Of a DNA stretch of 47,282 nt, positions 8,132 to 16,602 are shown in pieces. Source of the DNA: Bradyrhizobium sp. 132 (GTDB lineage: Bacteria; Pseudomonadota; Alphaproteobacteria; Rhizobiales; Xanthobacteraceae); the NCBI RefSeq assembly GCF_023074185.1, contig NZ_JADPKY010000168.1, positions 1-47,282 on the forward strand. The letters are read 5' to 3'. Both the position numbers and the translations under genes were made by a program. A model generated the notes under the pieces. It ran no database searches and was not told the origin of the DNA. It saw nothing but the letters and a program-made list of their open reading frames with translations. Position 1 is the stretch's first letter, and every line of letters starts with the position of its first letter.

Positions 8132-11100
8132 TCAATGCACCGCTGACGCCGAGCGCTTGCTCGCGACCGGCTTCGGCGCGGGTTTTGCGGCTGCTTGCGG
8201 CGCGCTGTCCCAGCCGCCGGCGGGTGTCGCGACATTGACGGCATCATCAGGTTGCGGCTCGGCGCTGAACGTCTGGATCGCGAGCTTGGCGGCAGCGAGC
8301 GATTGCGGGTCGAGCCGCTTGGCGACATCGTCGCGCTTGCCGGCGGCATCCGCGTCACCCTGGGCGGCTGCGAGGGTGAACCATTTGTAGGATTCGGCGA
8401 GGTTCTGTTCGACACCGATGCCGCGGGCATAGAGGATGGCGAGATTGAACTGGCTGTCGGCGACGCCGCGGTCGGCGGCTTTGCGGAACCACTGCGCCGC
8501 GCTCTTGTAATTGGCGCCATGTCCGCCGCCATCGGCGTCGAGCACTGCGAGATTGTGCATCGCCTTGGCGTTGCCGCGCTCGGCCGCCTGGGTGTAGTAG
8601 CGGCGGGCGATGTCGGCGTCCTTCTTCACGCCGAGGCCCTTCTCGTAGAGTGTGCCGAGGCGGAAGGTCGCCGGCACCACGCCGGCCTGCGCCGCGCGGT
8701 CGTACCATTTGGCGGCTTCGTCGTAATTCGCGGCCACGCCCTTGCCTTCGGCAAAGCGCACGCCGAGCTCGTAGGCCGCGTTCGCATCGCCCTTCATCGC
8801 GGCGGTACGCAAGCTCGGGCCGCCGATGCCGTCAGGCAGTTTTTCACTCGGCGGCACCTGGATCATCGCGAGTTTCGCGCGGCTCGTGCCCGACAGCGCG
8901 CCGGTGACGTCGCTGGTGACGGGCGGCGGGGCTACGGCGGGCACCGGCGGAATTTCAACCGAGGCCGAATTGCCGGAACCGGCGGCGGGAGCCGGCGCGG
9001 CATTGTTCTGGGATTGCCGCCCGATCGGGGTCGGCGAGGTCATCGACGGCGTGACCTGCTCGGGCGTGGCGGGCTTGTTCTCGACCGGCGGCGGCGCCGC
9101 CTGTGGCGCGGGTGCGCTCGACGAATTCTCCATTGCCTGCGGCGACGGCGCCGAGCTGCCGCCATCGAGCAGATTCATCGCCATCTTGAAGGTGCCGAGC
9201 ACGATCACGACCACGCTCGCGCCGACCAGCAGTGAGCGGATTTTCGAGGTGATGGTCGAACCGCCGTCCTTACCGTTGTCCTTGCCCTTGTCCTTGGACC
9301 GATCGGCTCCTGCCTTGGCGCCGCGAGCCGGTTTTTCCGGCTGTGCGGCGGCGGCCTGGGCAGCGCGGCGCGCGGCCGCGATGAAGCTCGACGACGACAC
9401 CGGCTCCTTCGGCGCGGCCGGGATTTCGCTGATTGCGCTTTCAGACGCGGCAATGCGCTCCGACGGCGTGGCGACGCGTGCACCCGGCCGGGTGCCCGGC
9501 TCGAGCGGATGATCCGGCGGCAGTTCGGGCGCAAGCGCGGCCCGCGTGGGCACCGTATGCGGCTCGAGGATTTCGCTGATCGCGCGGGGCGGAACGGGCG
9601 GCGCGATCGGCATCGACGCGGCCGGTGCAGCGGCGTGGAATTCGCGCGGCGCGGCGACGAAGGCAGCTTGCGCCGCCTGCGCGGCGGCGGGATTGGGCAG
9701 TTCCGGCTTCGGATCGTATTTCGGCGGCTGTTGCGGCGGCCGCGGCTCGCGCGCCATCGGCGCGGGCTCCATCGGAGCGGCCATCGGCATCGGCTGCGGC
9801 GCCGCGGCCGGCGGCGCGGTGCGCACATTGCGCAGATCGCCCTCGATCATCGAGAGACGATCGACGACGTGGCCGAGTGCGTTGTGGACGGCCTCCAGCG
9901 AATCCTGGGTGCTGCGGTTGGTCTCGGCCTGGCTGAAGCGGATGTCGGAGAGCTCGCGCTTGACGATATCGACCATTCCGGATTCGGCCGGCGCGGAGCT
10001 GCGGCTCTCTGCCAGCGCGGAATAGGTCGCTTGCTGCCGTTCCAGGTGCCGCAGGATGTCGTGCAACCCATCCTCGACGCGGCTCAAATTGCCGTTGCGC
10101 GGATCGGAGGCGGTCTCGATCCGCTCCAGCAGATACGAGACCCGCTGTTCGAGATGAGCGAAGGTCGAAGCCGAATCGTTGCCGACCTGCATGCGGTCGA
10201 AACGGTCCGACAGCGCGCGGATCGCACTTTCGAGATGCTCGCTGCTTTCGGATGGCTGAGGCCGCTCGCGCGTTTCCAGCGCGGCGGTGAGCGCCGCGAT
10301 GCGCTGCTCCAGCACCGCAAAGCTATCGCCGGAGCCGGACGAGCGGGTGACCTGGTCGACCTTGGACGACAGCAGCTGCACGTCGTCCGAGAGCCGTGCC
10401 AGCGCTTCGTTGGAGGCGACGTTGGAGACGATGCCGCGCAGCGCCGAGATCGCGCCTTCGAGCTGGCGGACCGTCGAGGGATCGTCATTGGCGCGCAGGA
10501 TCAGATCGAGCTTGGCGCCGAGATTGCGGATCGCCTCGTCATAGCCGGTGAGCTGCTCGGCCGGCGTCAGCGTGCGCAACACCTGCTTGATCTCGGACAG
10601 CGCGTGCTCGATGCCGGACAGGACCTGACCGTCGGTGCCGTTGGAACGCGTCTCGTCGATGCGCCGATGCAGCGAGCGGATCTCGTTCTCGATCGATTCG
10701 ATCGCGCGGCGCGGCATCGCCTCGGTGATGGCGTTGCGGATCTCCGCAAGTTCGCTGCGGAACGTGTTGATCGCCTGCTCGGTATTGTCGGGGCGCTGCA
10801 GCGATTCGATCTGGCTCGTGATCTTGAGCAGATGCCGCTCGAGCGCGGAGAAATCCGGCCCCGGCTGCGGTGGCGGCGGAGCGTAGACAGGCGCGGGCGG
10901 TGCAGCCATCGGTGCCATGGGGGGCGCGAAAGGCGCTGCCGCAGGCGCGATCGATGACGCGGCGCGCGGCGGCATCTGCCGCGGCGCAAAGCCGTCGAGC
11001 TCGCTCTGGCGTGCGGTGATCTCGGCGACGGCAACGTCGAACGAAGCGGGGCTCAGGGGTGGTGAGTTGCGATAGACCTGCGCTGCAGCGCGCTCCACTG

Positions 11101-11593
11101 CATCGGCCTGGCGCTGGCGGCTGTCGACGGGAGCGGGGCGCGGCGCCTGTGGCTGCTGCGGCTTTGAGATTTGCGACAGCCGCGCATCGAGGCGCGAGAT
11201 CGCATCGTTGAGCTGGCGTGCCACGCCCTGCTCGCGCGAGACGTCCGGTCGCGCAGGGTCTTGGCGTGAAGAGTCCTGCCGTGAAGGGTCCTGGCGTGAA
11301 GGGTCCCGGCGCGGCGCGGGCTTCGAGATCCGCTCGATCTGCTGGGTGATGGCGTCAAGCCGCTGATGGATGTCGGCGACTTCGCGGCTTTCCTGACTCG
11401 GTGCCTGGCTCGGAACGGTCGGAGCTTGCGAGCTCTGGTCGTAAGGTCCGCGAAAGTTTGGCGGGGCAGTTTCGCCGAGCGTGGAGTTCAGCCAATCGTT
11501 GAGTGACATGCCGGCGCGATGCGCAGCAGCTTCGGCCCGCTCCCTGACCGACGGATCGATACCGTCAACACTCCACGATACGCGCGAATTCAT
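8132..11593 (-). CDS. PodJ-like polar localisation protein with Sel1 repeats
   Basis: An 1153-residue protein. The first ~40 residues resemble the short conserved N-terminal motif of PodJ-type proteins (WSVDGIDPSVRERAEAAAHR). A proline/glutamine-rich linker follows, then a long coiled-coil region up to about residue 590 with many regularly spaced acidic/leucine heptads. A second proline-rich linker leads to one membrane helix at about 787-808, and a periplasmic C-terminus carries about four Sel1/TPR-like repeats at roughly 930-1100. In Caulobacter PodJ is a bitopic polarity scaffold that recruits pole-specific factors; the same layout supports that role here. ATG at 11593 is preferred over TTG at 11668 because the conserved motif begins there. 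It stands alone, transcribed away from its neighbours and flanked by two inverted repeats. Confidence 0.8.
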   Translation of the reverse strand: MNSRVSWSVDGIDPSVRERAEAAAHRAGMSLNDWLNSTLGETAPPNFRGPYDQSSQAPTVPSQAPSQESREVADIHQRLDAITQQIERISKPAPRRDPSRQDPSRQDSSRQDPARPDVSREQGVARQLNDAISRLDARLSQISKPQQPQAPRPAPVDSRQRQADAVERAAAQVYRNSPPLSPASFDVAVAEITARQSELDGFAPRQMPPRAASSIAPAAAPFAPPMAPMAAPPAPVYAPPPPQPGPDFSALERHLLKITSQIESLQRPDNTEQAINTFRSELAEIRNAITEAMPRRAIESIENEIRSLHRRIDETRSNGTDGQVLSGIEHALSEIKQVLRTLTPAEQLTGYDEAIRNLGAKLDLILRANDDPSTVRQLEGAISALRGIVSNVASNEALARLSDDVQLLSSKVDQVTRSSGSGDSFAVLEQRIAALTAALETRERPQPSESSEHLESAIRALSDRFDRMQVGNDSASTFAHLEQRVSYLLERIETASDPRNGNLSRVEDGLHDILRHLERQQATYSALAESRSSAPAESGMVDIVKRELSDIRFSQAETNRSTQDSLEAVHNALGHVVDRLSMIEGDLRNVRTAPPAAAPQPMPMAAPMEPAPMAREPRPPQQPPKYDPKPELPNPAAAQAAQAAFVAAPREFHAAAPAASMPIAPPVPPRAISEILEPHTVPTRAALAPELPPDHPLEPGTRPGARVATPSERIAASESAISEIPAAPKEPVSSSSFIAAARRAAQAAAAQPEKPARGAKAGADRSKDKGKDNGKDGGSTITSKIRSLLVGASVVVIVLGTFKMAMNLLDGGSSAPSPQAMENSSSAPAPQAAPPPVENKPATPEQVTPSMTSPTPIGRQSQNNAAPAPAAGSGNSASVEIPPVPAVAPPPVTSDVTGALSGTSRAKLAMIQVPPSEKLPDGIGGPSLRTAAMKGDANAAYELGVRFAEGKGVAANYDEAAKWYDRAAQAGVVPATFRLGTLYEKGLGVKKDADIARRYYTQAAERGNAKAMHNLAVLDADGGGHGANYKSAAQWFRKAADRGVADSQFNLAILYARGIGVEQNLAESYKWFTLAAAQGDADAAGKRDDVAKRLDPQSLAAAKLAIQTFSAEPQPDDAVNVATPAGGWDSAPQAAAKPAPKPVASKRSASAVH
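11255..11314. repeat. In-frame 15-base tandem repeat in the PodJ-like gene
   Basis: Four 15-base units (11255-11269, 11270-11284, 11285-11299, 11300-11314) based on AGGGTCCTGGCGTGA encode successive DPSRQ-like pentapeptides in the N-terminal linker. The second and third units differ by two bases. Unit number could vary without breaking the frame. Confidence 0.85.
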
Positions 11594-11720
11594 GACTCTG
11601 CCCGGTTCCGACTCCGGCGCCCCACCCGGCGCCTCCAGTCTTCCCTCGCGTGCCGGTTGCAAAGACAATCGGATTTGGCGCGGGTCGTCTGCCTCGAAAA
11701 CCGACTTTTGTCTGTTACGG

Positions 11721-11735
11721 TAAATAACGGGTTAA
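11721..11735 (-). promoter_or_regulatory. CtrA-like box upstream of the PodJ-like gene
   Basis: On the coding strand of the PodJ-like gene this reads TTAA-N7-TTTAC, one base from the alphaproteobacterial cell-cycle regulator CtrA consensus TTAA-N7-TTAAC. It lies 128-142 bases upstream of the chosen ATG in an otherwise GC-rich gap. Regulation of a polarity gene by CtrA would make sense, but the site is short. Confidence 0.35.
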
Positions 11736-11797
11736 GGAACTCGTTGACGGGGTCTTAAAGTTGGGTGGGGGGAACCGACTGCTCGCCGCAGGCTCGC

Positions 11798-11906
11798 TGC
11801 ACCTCTCCCGCTTGCGAGGTCGGCGCGAAGCGCCGGGTGGGGCTCTCTCCCCACCGGGAGTATTCGACGCGGAGACACCCACGCCCCCAGCCCTCCCCCG
11901 CAAGCG
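11798..11906. repeat. Dispersed intergenic repeat, copy 2 (inverted relative to copy 1)
   Basis: Starts TGCACCTCTCCCGCTTGCG and ends CCCTCCCCCGCAAGCG, aligning along its full length with the reverse complement of 7971-8089 through shared blocks GGTCGGCGCG, GCGCCGGGTG and GCGGAGACACCC. The middle has diverged. Confidence 0.8.
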
Positions 11907-12295
11907 CATATGGCGTGTCCGATGTGGCGGCAGCGGCGGTACTCGTACGTCAAATGGCTTTTTCAAACCTGTTACTGTTGCGATGCCGCGCCGTGACGCG
12001 ACGTAAAATTTCTGGTGACCTATCCACCTCTGATACTGTAGCGCAACGCCGGCAACCTCTGTTTCGGCAGGCAAGAGCACTCCAGCCGCCTTTTCCATGT
12101 CAAAGGTCGTCGCTTCATTCTTTGCATCTACGATCAATAGCGCTTCGCAATCTTCCCCCACTGAATCGCGGCGAATTCGCTGCGGAGTCCAGCGCTCTAA
12201 TTCCTTGCGCTTGACCGGCGCAATTTCGCGCAGAGTGAACGAGAGATGGCCAATCAAGGTGCGATACCCCTCCGCTGAGCCAATGCAAACCGGCC
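11907..12295. other. Intergenic stretch without a convincing gene
   Basis: This is the remainder of the 702-base gap between the PodJ-like gene and padR. A minus-strand frame from 12257 to 11715 could encode 180 residues, beginning MIGHLSFTLREIAPVKRKE, but its last ~75 codons read through repeat copy 2 and it resembles no family I know. It could be a decayed gene or chance. No promoter, tRNA or terminator is evident. Confidence 0.4.
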
Positions 12296-12886
12296 TCAGT
12301 CCTTGCCCTCGCGCTTGCCTTCCTCCAGCGGCACTACGGCGCCCTTGCCGCTCGTGGCCGACAGGGCCTCGAGCGCCTCTTCGCAGAAATCGGCCACCAT
12401 CTGCTCGTGCCGGGCACCGAGCTGAAGCAGGAGCAAATTACCGAGGTCGAGCACGCCCGACGCCGCGCCTTCCGGAAACCGCTTCTTGAGGATCCGCTCG
12501 TAATTCTCGTGCCGATCGCGATGGTGCTCCAGCCGGGCCATCAGATCGGCGCGCAGGGGCTCGATGTCGATGCTGTCGAGCGCATGGAGCCGCACAAGGA
12601 GGTCGTCCTTGATCGAGGGCGGCGTGCTTGGCCGCGCGGCCCAGTGCCGCAGCGCTGTTCGGCCCTCGGGAGTCAGCGTATAGATCAGTTTATTGGGTTT
12701 GCCTGTTTGCACGACCTCGCGGCCCTGGATGTAGCCGCGGTCGCGTAGCTTGGAGAGCTCGCGGTAGATTTGCTGGTGGTCGGCCTTCCAGAAGAAGCCG
12801 ATCGAGGAGTCGAATGTCTTGGCAAGCTCGTAGCCCGTCATCGGACGTTCAGTCAGGCATGCGAGGATCGCGTCGCCCAGTGCCAT
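12296..12886 (-). CDS. PadR-family transcriptional regulator
   Basis: A 196-residue regulator with the PadR winged-helix domain at residues ~1-85 (LGDAILACLTERPMTGYELAK, then the wing with YTLTPEGRTAL) and a C-terminal helical dimerisation part. PadR proteins are usually repressors released by a ligand. It is divergent from an NTF2-like gene and a fatty-acid oxidation operon, with repeated GTGCATATG elements over a candidate promoter in the shared 206-base gap, so it probably controls that operon. The C-terminus is rich in charged residues (EEGKREGKD). Confidence 0.9.
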   Translation of the reverse strand: MALGDAILACLTERPMTGYELAKTFDSSIGFFWKADHQQIYRELSKLRDRGYIQGREVVQTGKPNKLIYTLTPEGRTALRHWAARPSTPPSIKDDLLVRLHALDSIDIEPLRADLMARLEHHRDRHENYERILKKRFPEGAASGVLDLGNLLLLQLGARHEQMVADFCEEALEALSATSGKGAVVPLEEGKREGKD

Positions 12887-12922
12887 TGCGCCAGCTTCCG
12901 TTCGAGGTCTCGACCTATTGAC

Positions 12923-12965
12923 TTGACTTTATGCGCATTGGTGCATATGCGTCAATGTGCATATG
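12923..12965 (+). promoter_or_regulatory. Candidate promoter with overlapping PadR operator
   Basis: TTGACT at 12923-12928 and TATGCG at 12946-12951 with a 17-base spacer form a plausible plus-strand promoter. The exact 9-mer GTGCATATG occurs at 12941-12949 and 12957-12965, 16 bases apart, and a related TATGCGCAT lies at 12930-12938. Repeats over the -10 region suit a repressor encoded by the divergent padR gene. Confidence 0.5.
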
Positions 12966-13092
12966 GAGGGGCGAAGATCGAGGCCAAAGACTCGATCCGA
13001 AAACCCAGCGGAATCAACCTCATAGCTACTGTCCATGGGGTTGTTTTCGAGTTTTTTGCCAAGGCCTTTTATCCACGGGAGGCATTCTGACA

Positions 13093-13476
13093 ATGACCGG
13101 TCTCGACTCCTGGTACGCCTTCATGAAATCCCACGACGGCAAAGCGCTCTGGGACCTCCTGCATCCCGACGCCGTCTTCGAAAGCCCCGTCGTGCATTCG
13201 CCGCAGCGCGGACGCGACATCACCTTCAAATATCTCGCGAGCGCCGAGAAGGTGCTTGGCGGTCCCGGCTTCACCTATGTCGGAGAGTGGACAAGTGAGA
13301 GCGGCGCCGTGCTCGAATTCAAGGCCCTGATCGACGGCCTCGAGATCAACGGCGTCGACATCATCACCTTCGACGGCGAGGGACGTATCACCCATTTCAA
13401 GGTGATGGTGCGGCCGCTCAAGGCGATCAACATGCTGCATCGCCTGATGGCCGAACAGCTTGCCGCCCAATCATAA
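13093..13476 (+). CDS. NTF2/SnoaL-like fold protein of unknown function
   Basis: A 127-residue protein with the length and pattern of a single SnoaL/NTF2-like domain: N-terminal helices (WYAFMKSHDGKALWDLLHP) followed by strands, including FESPVVHSPQRGRD and a C-terminal ITHFKVMVRP strand. Members may be enzymes, ligand binders or purely structural. GGGAGG lies 11 bases ahead of the ATG. It is the first gene behind the PadR-type promoter and precedes the acyl-CoA dehydrogenase by 38 bases, so it is likely co-expressed with the beta-oxidation genes; a role in that pathway is inference. Confidence 0.8.
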   Translation: MTGLDSWYAFMKSHDGKALWDLLHPDAVFESPVVHSPQRGRDITFKYLASAEKVLGGPGFTYVGEWTSESGAVLEFKALIDGLEINGVDIITFDGEGRITHFKVMVRPLKAINMLHRLMAEQLAAQS

Positions 13477-13514
13477 AAAATTCCACCACTTCAAATCTAT
13501 GCCGGGAGAACGCC

Positions 13515-15305
13515 ATGCCGATTTACAAAGCCCCCGTCGAAGACGTGAACTTCCTGCTCAACGACGTCTTCCAGATCGACCGCTATGACAATCTGGCCGG
13601 CTTCTCCGACGCGTCGAGCGACGTGCGCGAAGCCATTCTCGGCGAAGCTGCCAAGCTCGCCGAAGAGGTGCTCCAGCCGCTCAATCGTGTGGGCGATCTC
13701 GAAGGCTGCAAGCGCGCCGATGACGGCAGCGTCACCACGCCGAAGGGATTCAAGAACGCGTTCAAGCAGGTCGCCGAGGGCGGCTGGCTCGGCCTGTCGG
13801 CACCGACCGAGTTCGGCGGCCAGGGTCTGCCGGTGACGCTGAGCCAGGCGGTCAACGAATTCCAGATCTCCGCCAACATGGCCTTCTCGATGTATGGCGG
13901 CCTTACCATGGGCGCGACCGCGGCGCTGATCGTCCACGGCACGCCCGAGCAGAAGCAGACCTACGTGCCGAAGATGGTGGCGGGCGAGTGGACCGGCACC
14001 ATGAACCTGACCGAGCCGCATTGCGGCACCGACCTCGGCATGCTCCGCACCAAGGCGGTGCGACAGGCCGACGGCAGCTTCAAGATTACCGGCACCAAGA
14101 TCTTCATTTCGGCCGGCGAGCATGACCTCGCGCCCAACATCATCCACCTCGTGCTTGCCCGCATCGAGGGCGCGCCGGCCGGCATCAAGGGCGTGTCGCT
14201 GTTCGTGGTGCCGAAATTCCTCGTCAATGCCGATGGTTCGGTGGGCACACGCAACGGCGTGGTCTGCGGCTCGATCGAGCACAAGATGGGTATCCACGGC
14301 AATTCCACCTGCGTGATGAACTACGACAACGCCATCGGCTGGCTGATCGGCGAAGAGAACAAGGGCATGCAGGGCATGTTCGTGATGATGAACGAGGCCC
14401 GCCTCGGCGTCGCCGTGCAGGGTCTCGCGCAGTCCGAGGTCGCCTATCAGAACGCGGTGGCCTATGCGCGGGATCGCATCCAGGGCCGTTCGCTCACCGG
14501 CGTCAAGGCGCCGGACAAGCCGGCCGATCCGATCATCGTGCATCCCGACGTACGCCGCACGCTGCTGTCGATCCGCTCCTTCAACGAGGCTGCGCGCGCC
14601 TTCGTGATGTGGACCGCGCTGAAGAGCGACGTCGCCCACCGCTCCGAGGATCCCAAGGACCGCCAGGCCGCCGACGATCACATGGGCCTGATGACGCCGG
14701 TCCTGAAAGGCTTCCTGACCGATTACGGCTTCGCCAACGCGGTGCAGGCGCAGCAGATGTATGGCGGCCACGGTTACATCGCCGAGCAGGGCATGGAGCA
14801 ATTCGTGCGCGATGCCCGCATCGCCATGATCTATGAAGGCGCCAACGGCATCCAGGCGCTCGACCTCGTCGGCCGCAAGCTGCCGCGCGACGGCGGCCGC
14901 GCCATCATGGCGTTCTTCGGCGAGGTCATGGCCTTCGCCAAGGAGAACGGCGGCGACGAGGCGATGAAGCCCTTCATCACCCCGCTCTCGGCTTCGCTCG
15001 GCCATCTCCAGCAGGCCACCACCTGGCTGATGCAGAACGCGATGGCGAAGCCCGACAATGCCGGTGCCGCCGCGACCGATTACCTGAATCTCTTCGGCTT
15101 CGTCGCTCTCGGCTACATGTGGGCGAAGATGGCGAAGGTGTCGCAGGTGAAGATTGCCGAGAGCGGGGCAACCCCCTATCTCTCGACCAAGCTCGTCACC
15201 GGCCGCTTCTTCATGGAGCGGATGCTTCCGGAGACCGCCGCCAATCTTGCGCGCATCCAGGCCGGCTGCGCCACCATCATGGAACTGCCCGCGGAAGCGT
15301 TCTGA
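13515..15305 (+). CDS. Acyl-CoA dehydrogenase, long C-terminal-extension type
   Basis: A 596-residue flavoprotein that introduces the first double bond in acyl-CoA beta-oxidation, passing electrons to ETF. The signature MNLTEPHCGTDLG is at 163-175, the catalytic glutamate is probably E441 in MIYEGANGIQ, and the last ~120 residues are the extra C-terminal domain seen in 600-residue members. That subgroup includes FadE-like enzymes and the methylmercaptopropionyl-CoA dehydrogenase DmdC, so the substrate is uncertain. Thiolase and FadJ-type genes follow in the same direction and complete a beta-oxidation cycle. Start ATG is preceded by GCCGGGAGAACGCC. Confidence 0.93.
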   Translation: MPIYKAPVEDVNFLLNDVFQIDRYDNLAGFSDASSDVREAILGEAAKLAEEVLQPLNRVGDLEGCKRADDGSVTTPKGFKNAFKQVAEGGWLGLSAPTEFGGQGLPVTLSQAVNEFQISANMAFSMYGGLTMGATAALIVHGTPEQKQTYVPKMVAGEWTGTMNLTEPHCGTDLGMLRTKAVRQADGSFKITGTKIFISAGEHDLAPNIIHLVLARIEGAPAGIKGVSLFVVPKFLVNADGSVGTRNGVVCGSIEHKMGIHGNSTCVMNYDNAIGWLIGEENKGMQGMFVMMNEARLGVAVQGLAQSEVAYQNAVAYARDRIQGRSLTGVKAPDKPADPIIVHPDVRRTLLSIRSFNEAARAFVMWTALKSDVAHRSEDPKDRQAADDHMGLMTPVLKGFLTDYGFANAVQAQQMYGGHGYIAEQGMEQFVRDARIAMIYEGANGIQALDLVGRKLPRDGGRAIMAFFGEVMAFAKENGGDEAMKPFITPLSASLGHLQQATTWLMQNAMAKPDNAGAAATDYLNLFGFVALGYMWAKMAKVSQVKIAESGATPYLSTKLVTGRFFMERMLPETAANLARIQAGCATIMELPAEAF

Positions 15306-15375
15306 GGATTTCCGCCCCACGAATGATAGCGACCGCGCGGCGGTCGTAACCAATCACCGCAATCAGGAGGCTCCC

Positions 15376-16584
15376 ATGGCAGATGCCTATATTTACGACC
15401 ACGTCCGCACCCCGCGCGGCCGCGGCAAGGCGGACGGCGCGCTGCACGAAGTCACCGCGCTCGCGCTCGCGACGGTGCCGCTGAAGGCGCTGAAGGACCG
15501 CAATAACCTCCCAAAAGATTCCGTCGATGACGTCATTCTCGGTGTGGTCGATCCCGTCGGCGAAGCCGGCTCCGACATCGCGCGCTTTGCCGCGCTGAAG
15601 GCGGGCCTCGGTGAGGCCGTGCCCGGCGTGCAGATCAGCCGCTTCTGTGCCTCCGGCTTGGACGCCGTGAATTTTGCCGCGGCCCAGGTGATGAGCGGGC
15701 AGCATGAACTCGTGATCGGCGGCGGCGCGGAATCGATGAGCCGCGTCGGCATCGGCGCCTCCGGCGGCGCCTGGCCGATGGATCCATCGATCGCGGTGCC
15801 CTCATACTTCATGCCGCAGGGCGTCTCGGCCGATTTGATCGCCACCAAATACGGTTTCTCGCGCGACGACGTCGACGCCTATGCGGTGCAGAGCCAGCAG
15901 CGCGCGGCGAAGTCCTGGGATGAAGGCCGCTTCGACAAGTCGATCGTGCCGGTGAAGGATATCAACGGCCTCACCATCCTCGCCAAGGACGAGCATATGC
16001 GTCCGTCGACGACGATGCAGTCGCTGGCGCAGCTGCAGCCGGCGTTCACGATGATGGCGCAGATGGGCGGTTTCGACGGCGTCGCGGTGCAGTCGCATCC
16101 CGAGATCGAGCGCGTCAATTACGTGCACCACGCCGGCAATTCGTCGGGCATCGTCGATGGTGCCGGCGCGGTTCTGCTCGGCAGCAAGGAAGCCGGCAGC
16201 AAATACGGCCTGAAGCCGCGCGCGAAAATCCGCGCCTTCGCCAATGTCGGCTCCGAGCCGGCGATGATGCTGACCGGCCCGGTCGACGTCACCGAAAAGC
16301 TGTTTGCGCGCTCCGGCATGAAGAAGTCGGATATCGACCTGTTCGAGCTCAACGAGGCCTTCGCCTCCGTCGTGCTGCGCTACATCCAGGCCTTCGACAT
16401 CGACAACGCCAAGATCAACGTCAATGGCGGTGCGATCGCGCTCGGCCATCCGCTGGGTGCGACCGGTGCGATGATCCTCGGCACCGTGCTCGACGAGCTC
16501 GAGCGCACCAACAAGGCGACCGCGCTGGTGACGTTGTGCATCGGCGGCGGCATGGGCACCGCGACCATCATCGAGCGCGTCTAA
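15376..16584 (+). CDS. fadA: Acetyl-CoA C-acyltransferase (thiolase)
   Basis: A 402-residue thiolase performing the last step of beta-oxidation, cleaving 3-ketoacyl-CoA to acetyl-CoA and a shortened acyl-CoA. The acyl-accepting cysteine is C91 in SRFCASGLDAV, and the catalytic His and Cys are H358 in ALGHPLG and C388 in TLCIGGGMG. AGGAGG lies 6 bases ahead of the ATG at 15376. It sits between the acyl-CoA dehydrogenase and the bifunctional hydratase/dehydrogenase, the normal FadA position next to FadB/FadJ. Biosynthetic thiolase activity cannot be excluded by sequence, but context argues for degradation. Confidence 0.92.
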   Translation: MADAYIYDHVRTPRGRGKADGALHEVTALALATVPLKALKDRNNLPKDSVDDVILGVVDPVGEAGSDIARFAALKAGLGEAVPGVQISRFCASGLDAVNFAAAQVMSGQHELVIGGGAESMSRVGIGASGGAWPMDPSIAVPSYFMPQGVSADLIATKYGFSRDDVDAYAVQSQQRAAKSWDEGRFDKSIVPVKDINGLTILAKDEHMRPSTTMQSLAQLQPAFTMMAQMGGFDGVAVQSHPEIERVNYVHHAGNSSGIVDGAGAVLLGSKEAGSKYGLKPRAKIRAFANVGSEPAMMLTGPVDVTEKLFARSGMKKSDIDLFELNEAFASVVLRYIQAFDIDNAKINVNGGAIALGHPLGATGAMILGTVLDELERTNKATALVTLCIGGGMGTATIIERV

Positions 16585-16602
16585 GGGTAGGGAGCAACCA
16601 AC

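Noticed and set aside
9509..10957. 482-codon plus-strand frame inside the PodJ-like gene
   Set aside because: Arginine- and glycine-rich antisense translation of a coiled-coil coding region; no ribosome site.
13497..15353. 618-codon minus-strand frame opposite the acyl-CoA dehydrogenase
   Set aside because: Shadow frame created by high third-position GC; no domain and it fully overlaps a conserved gene.
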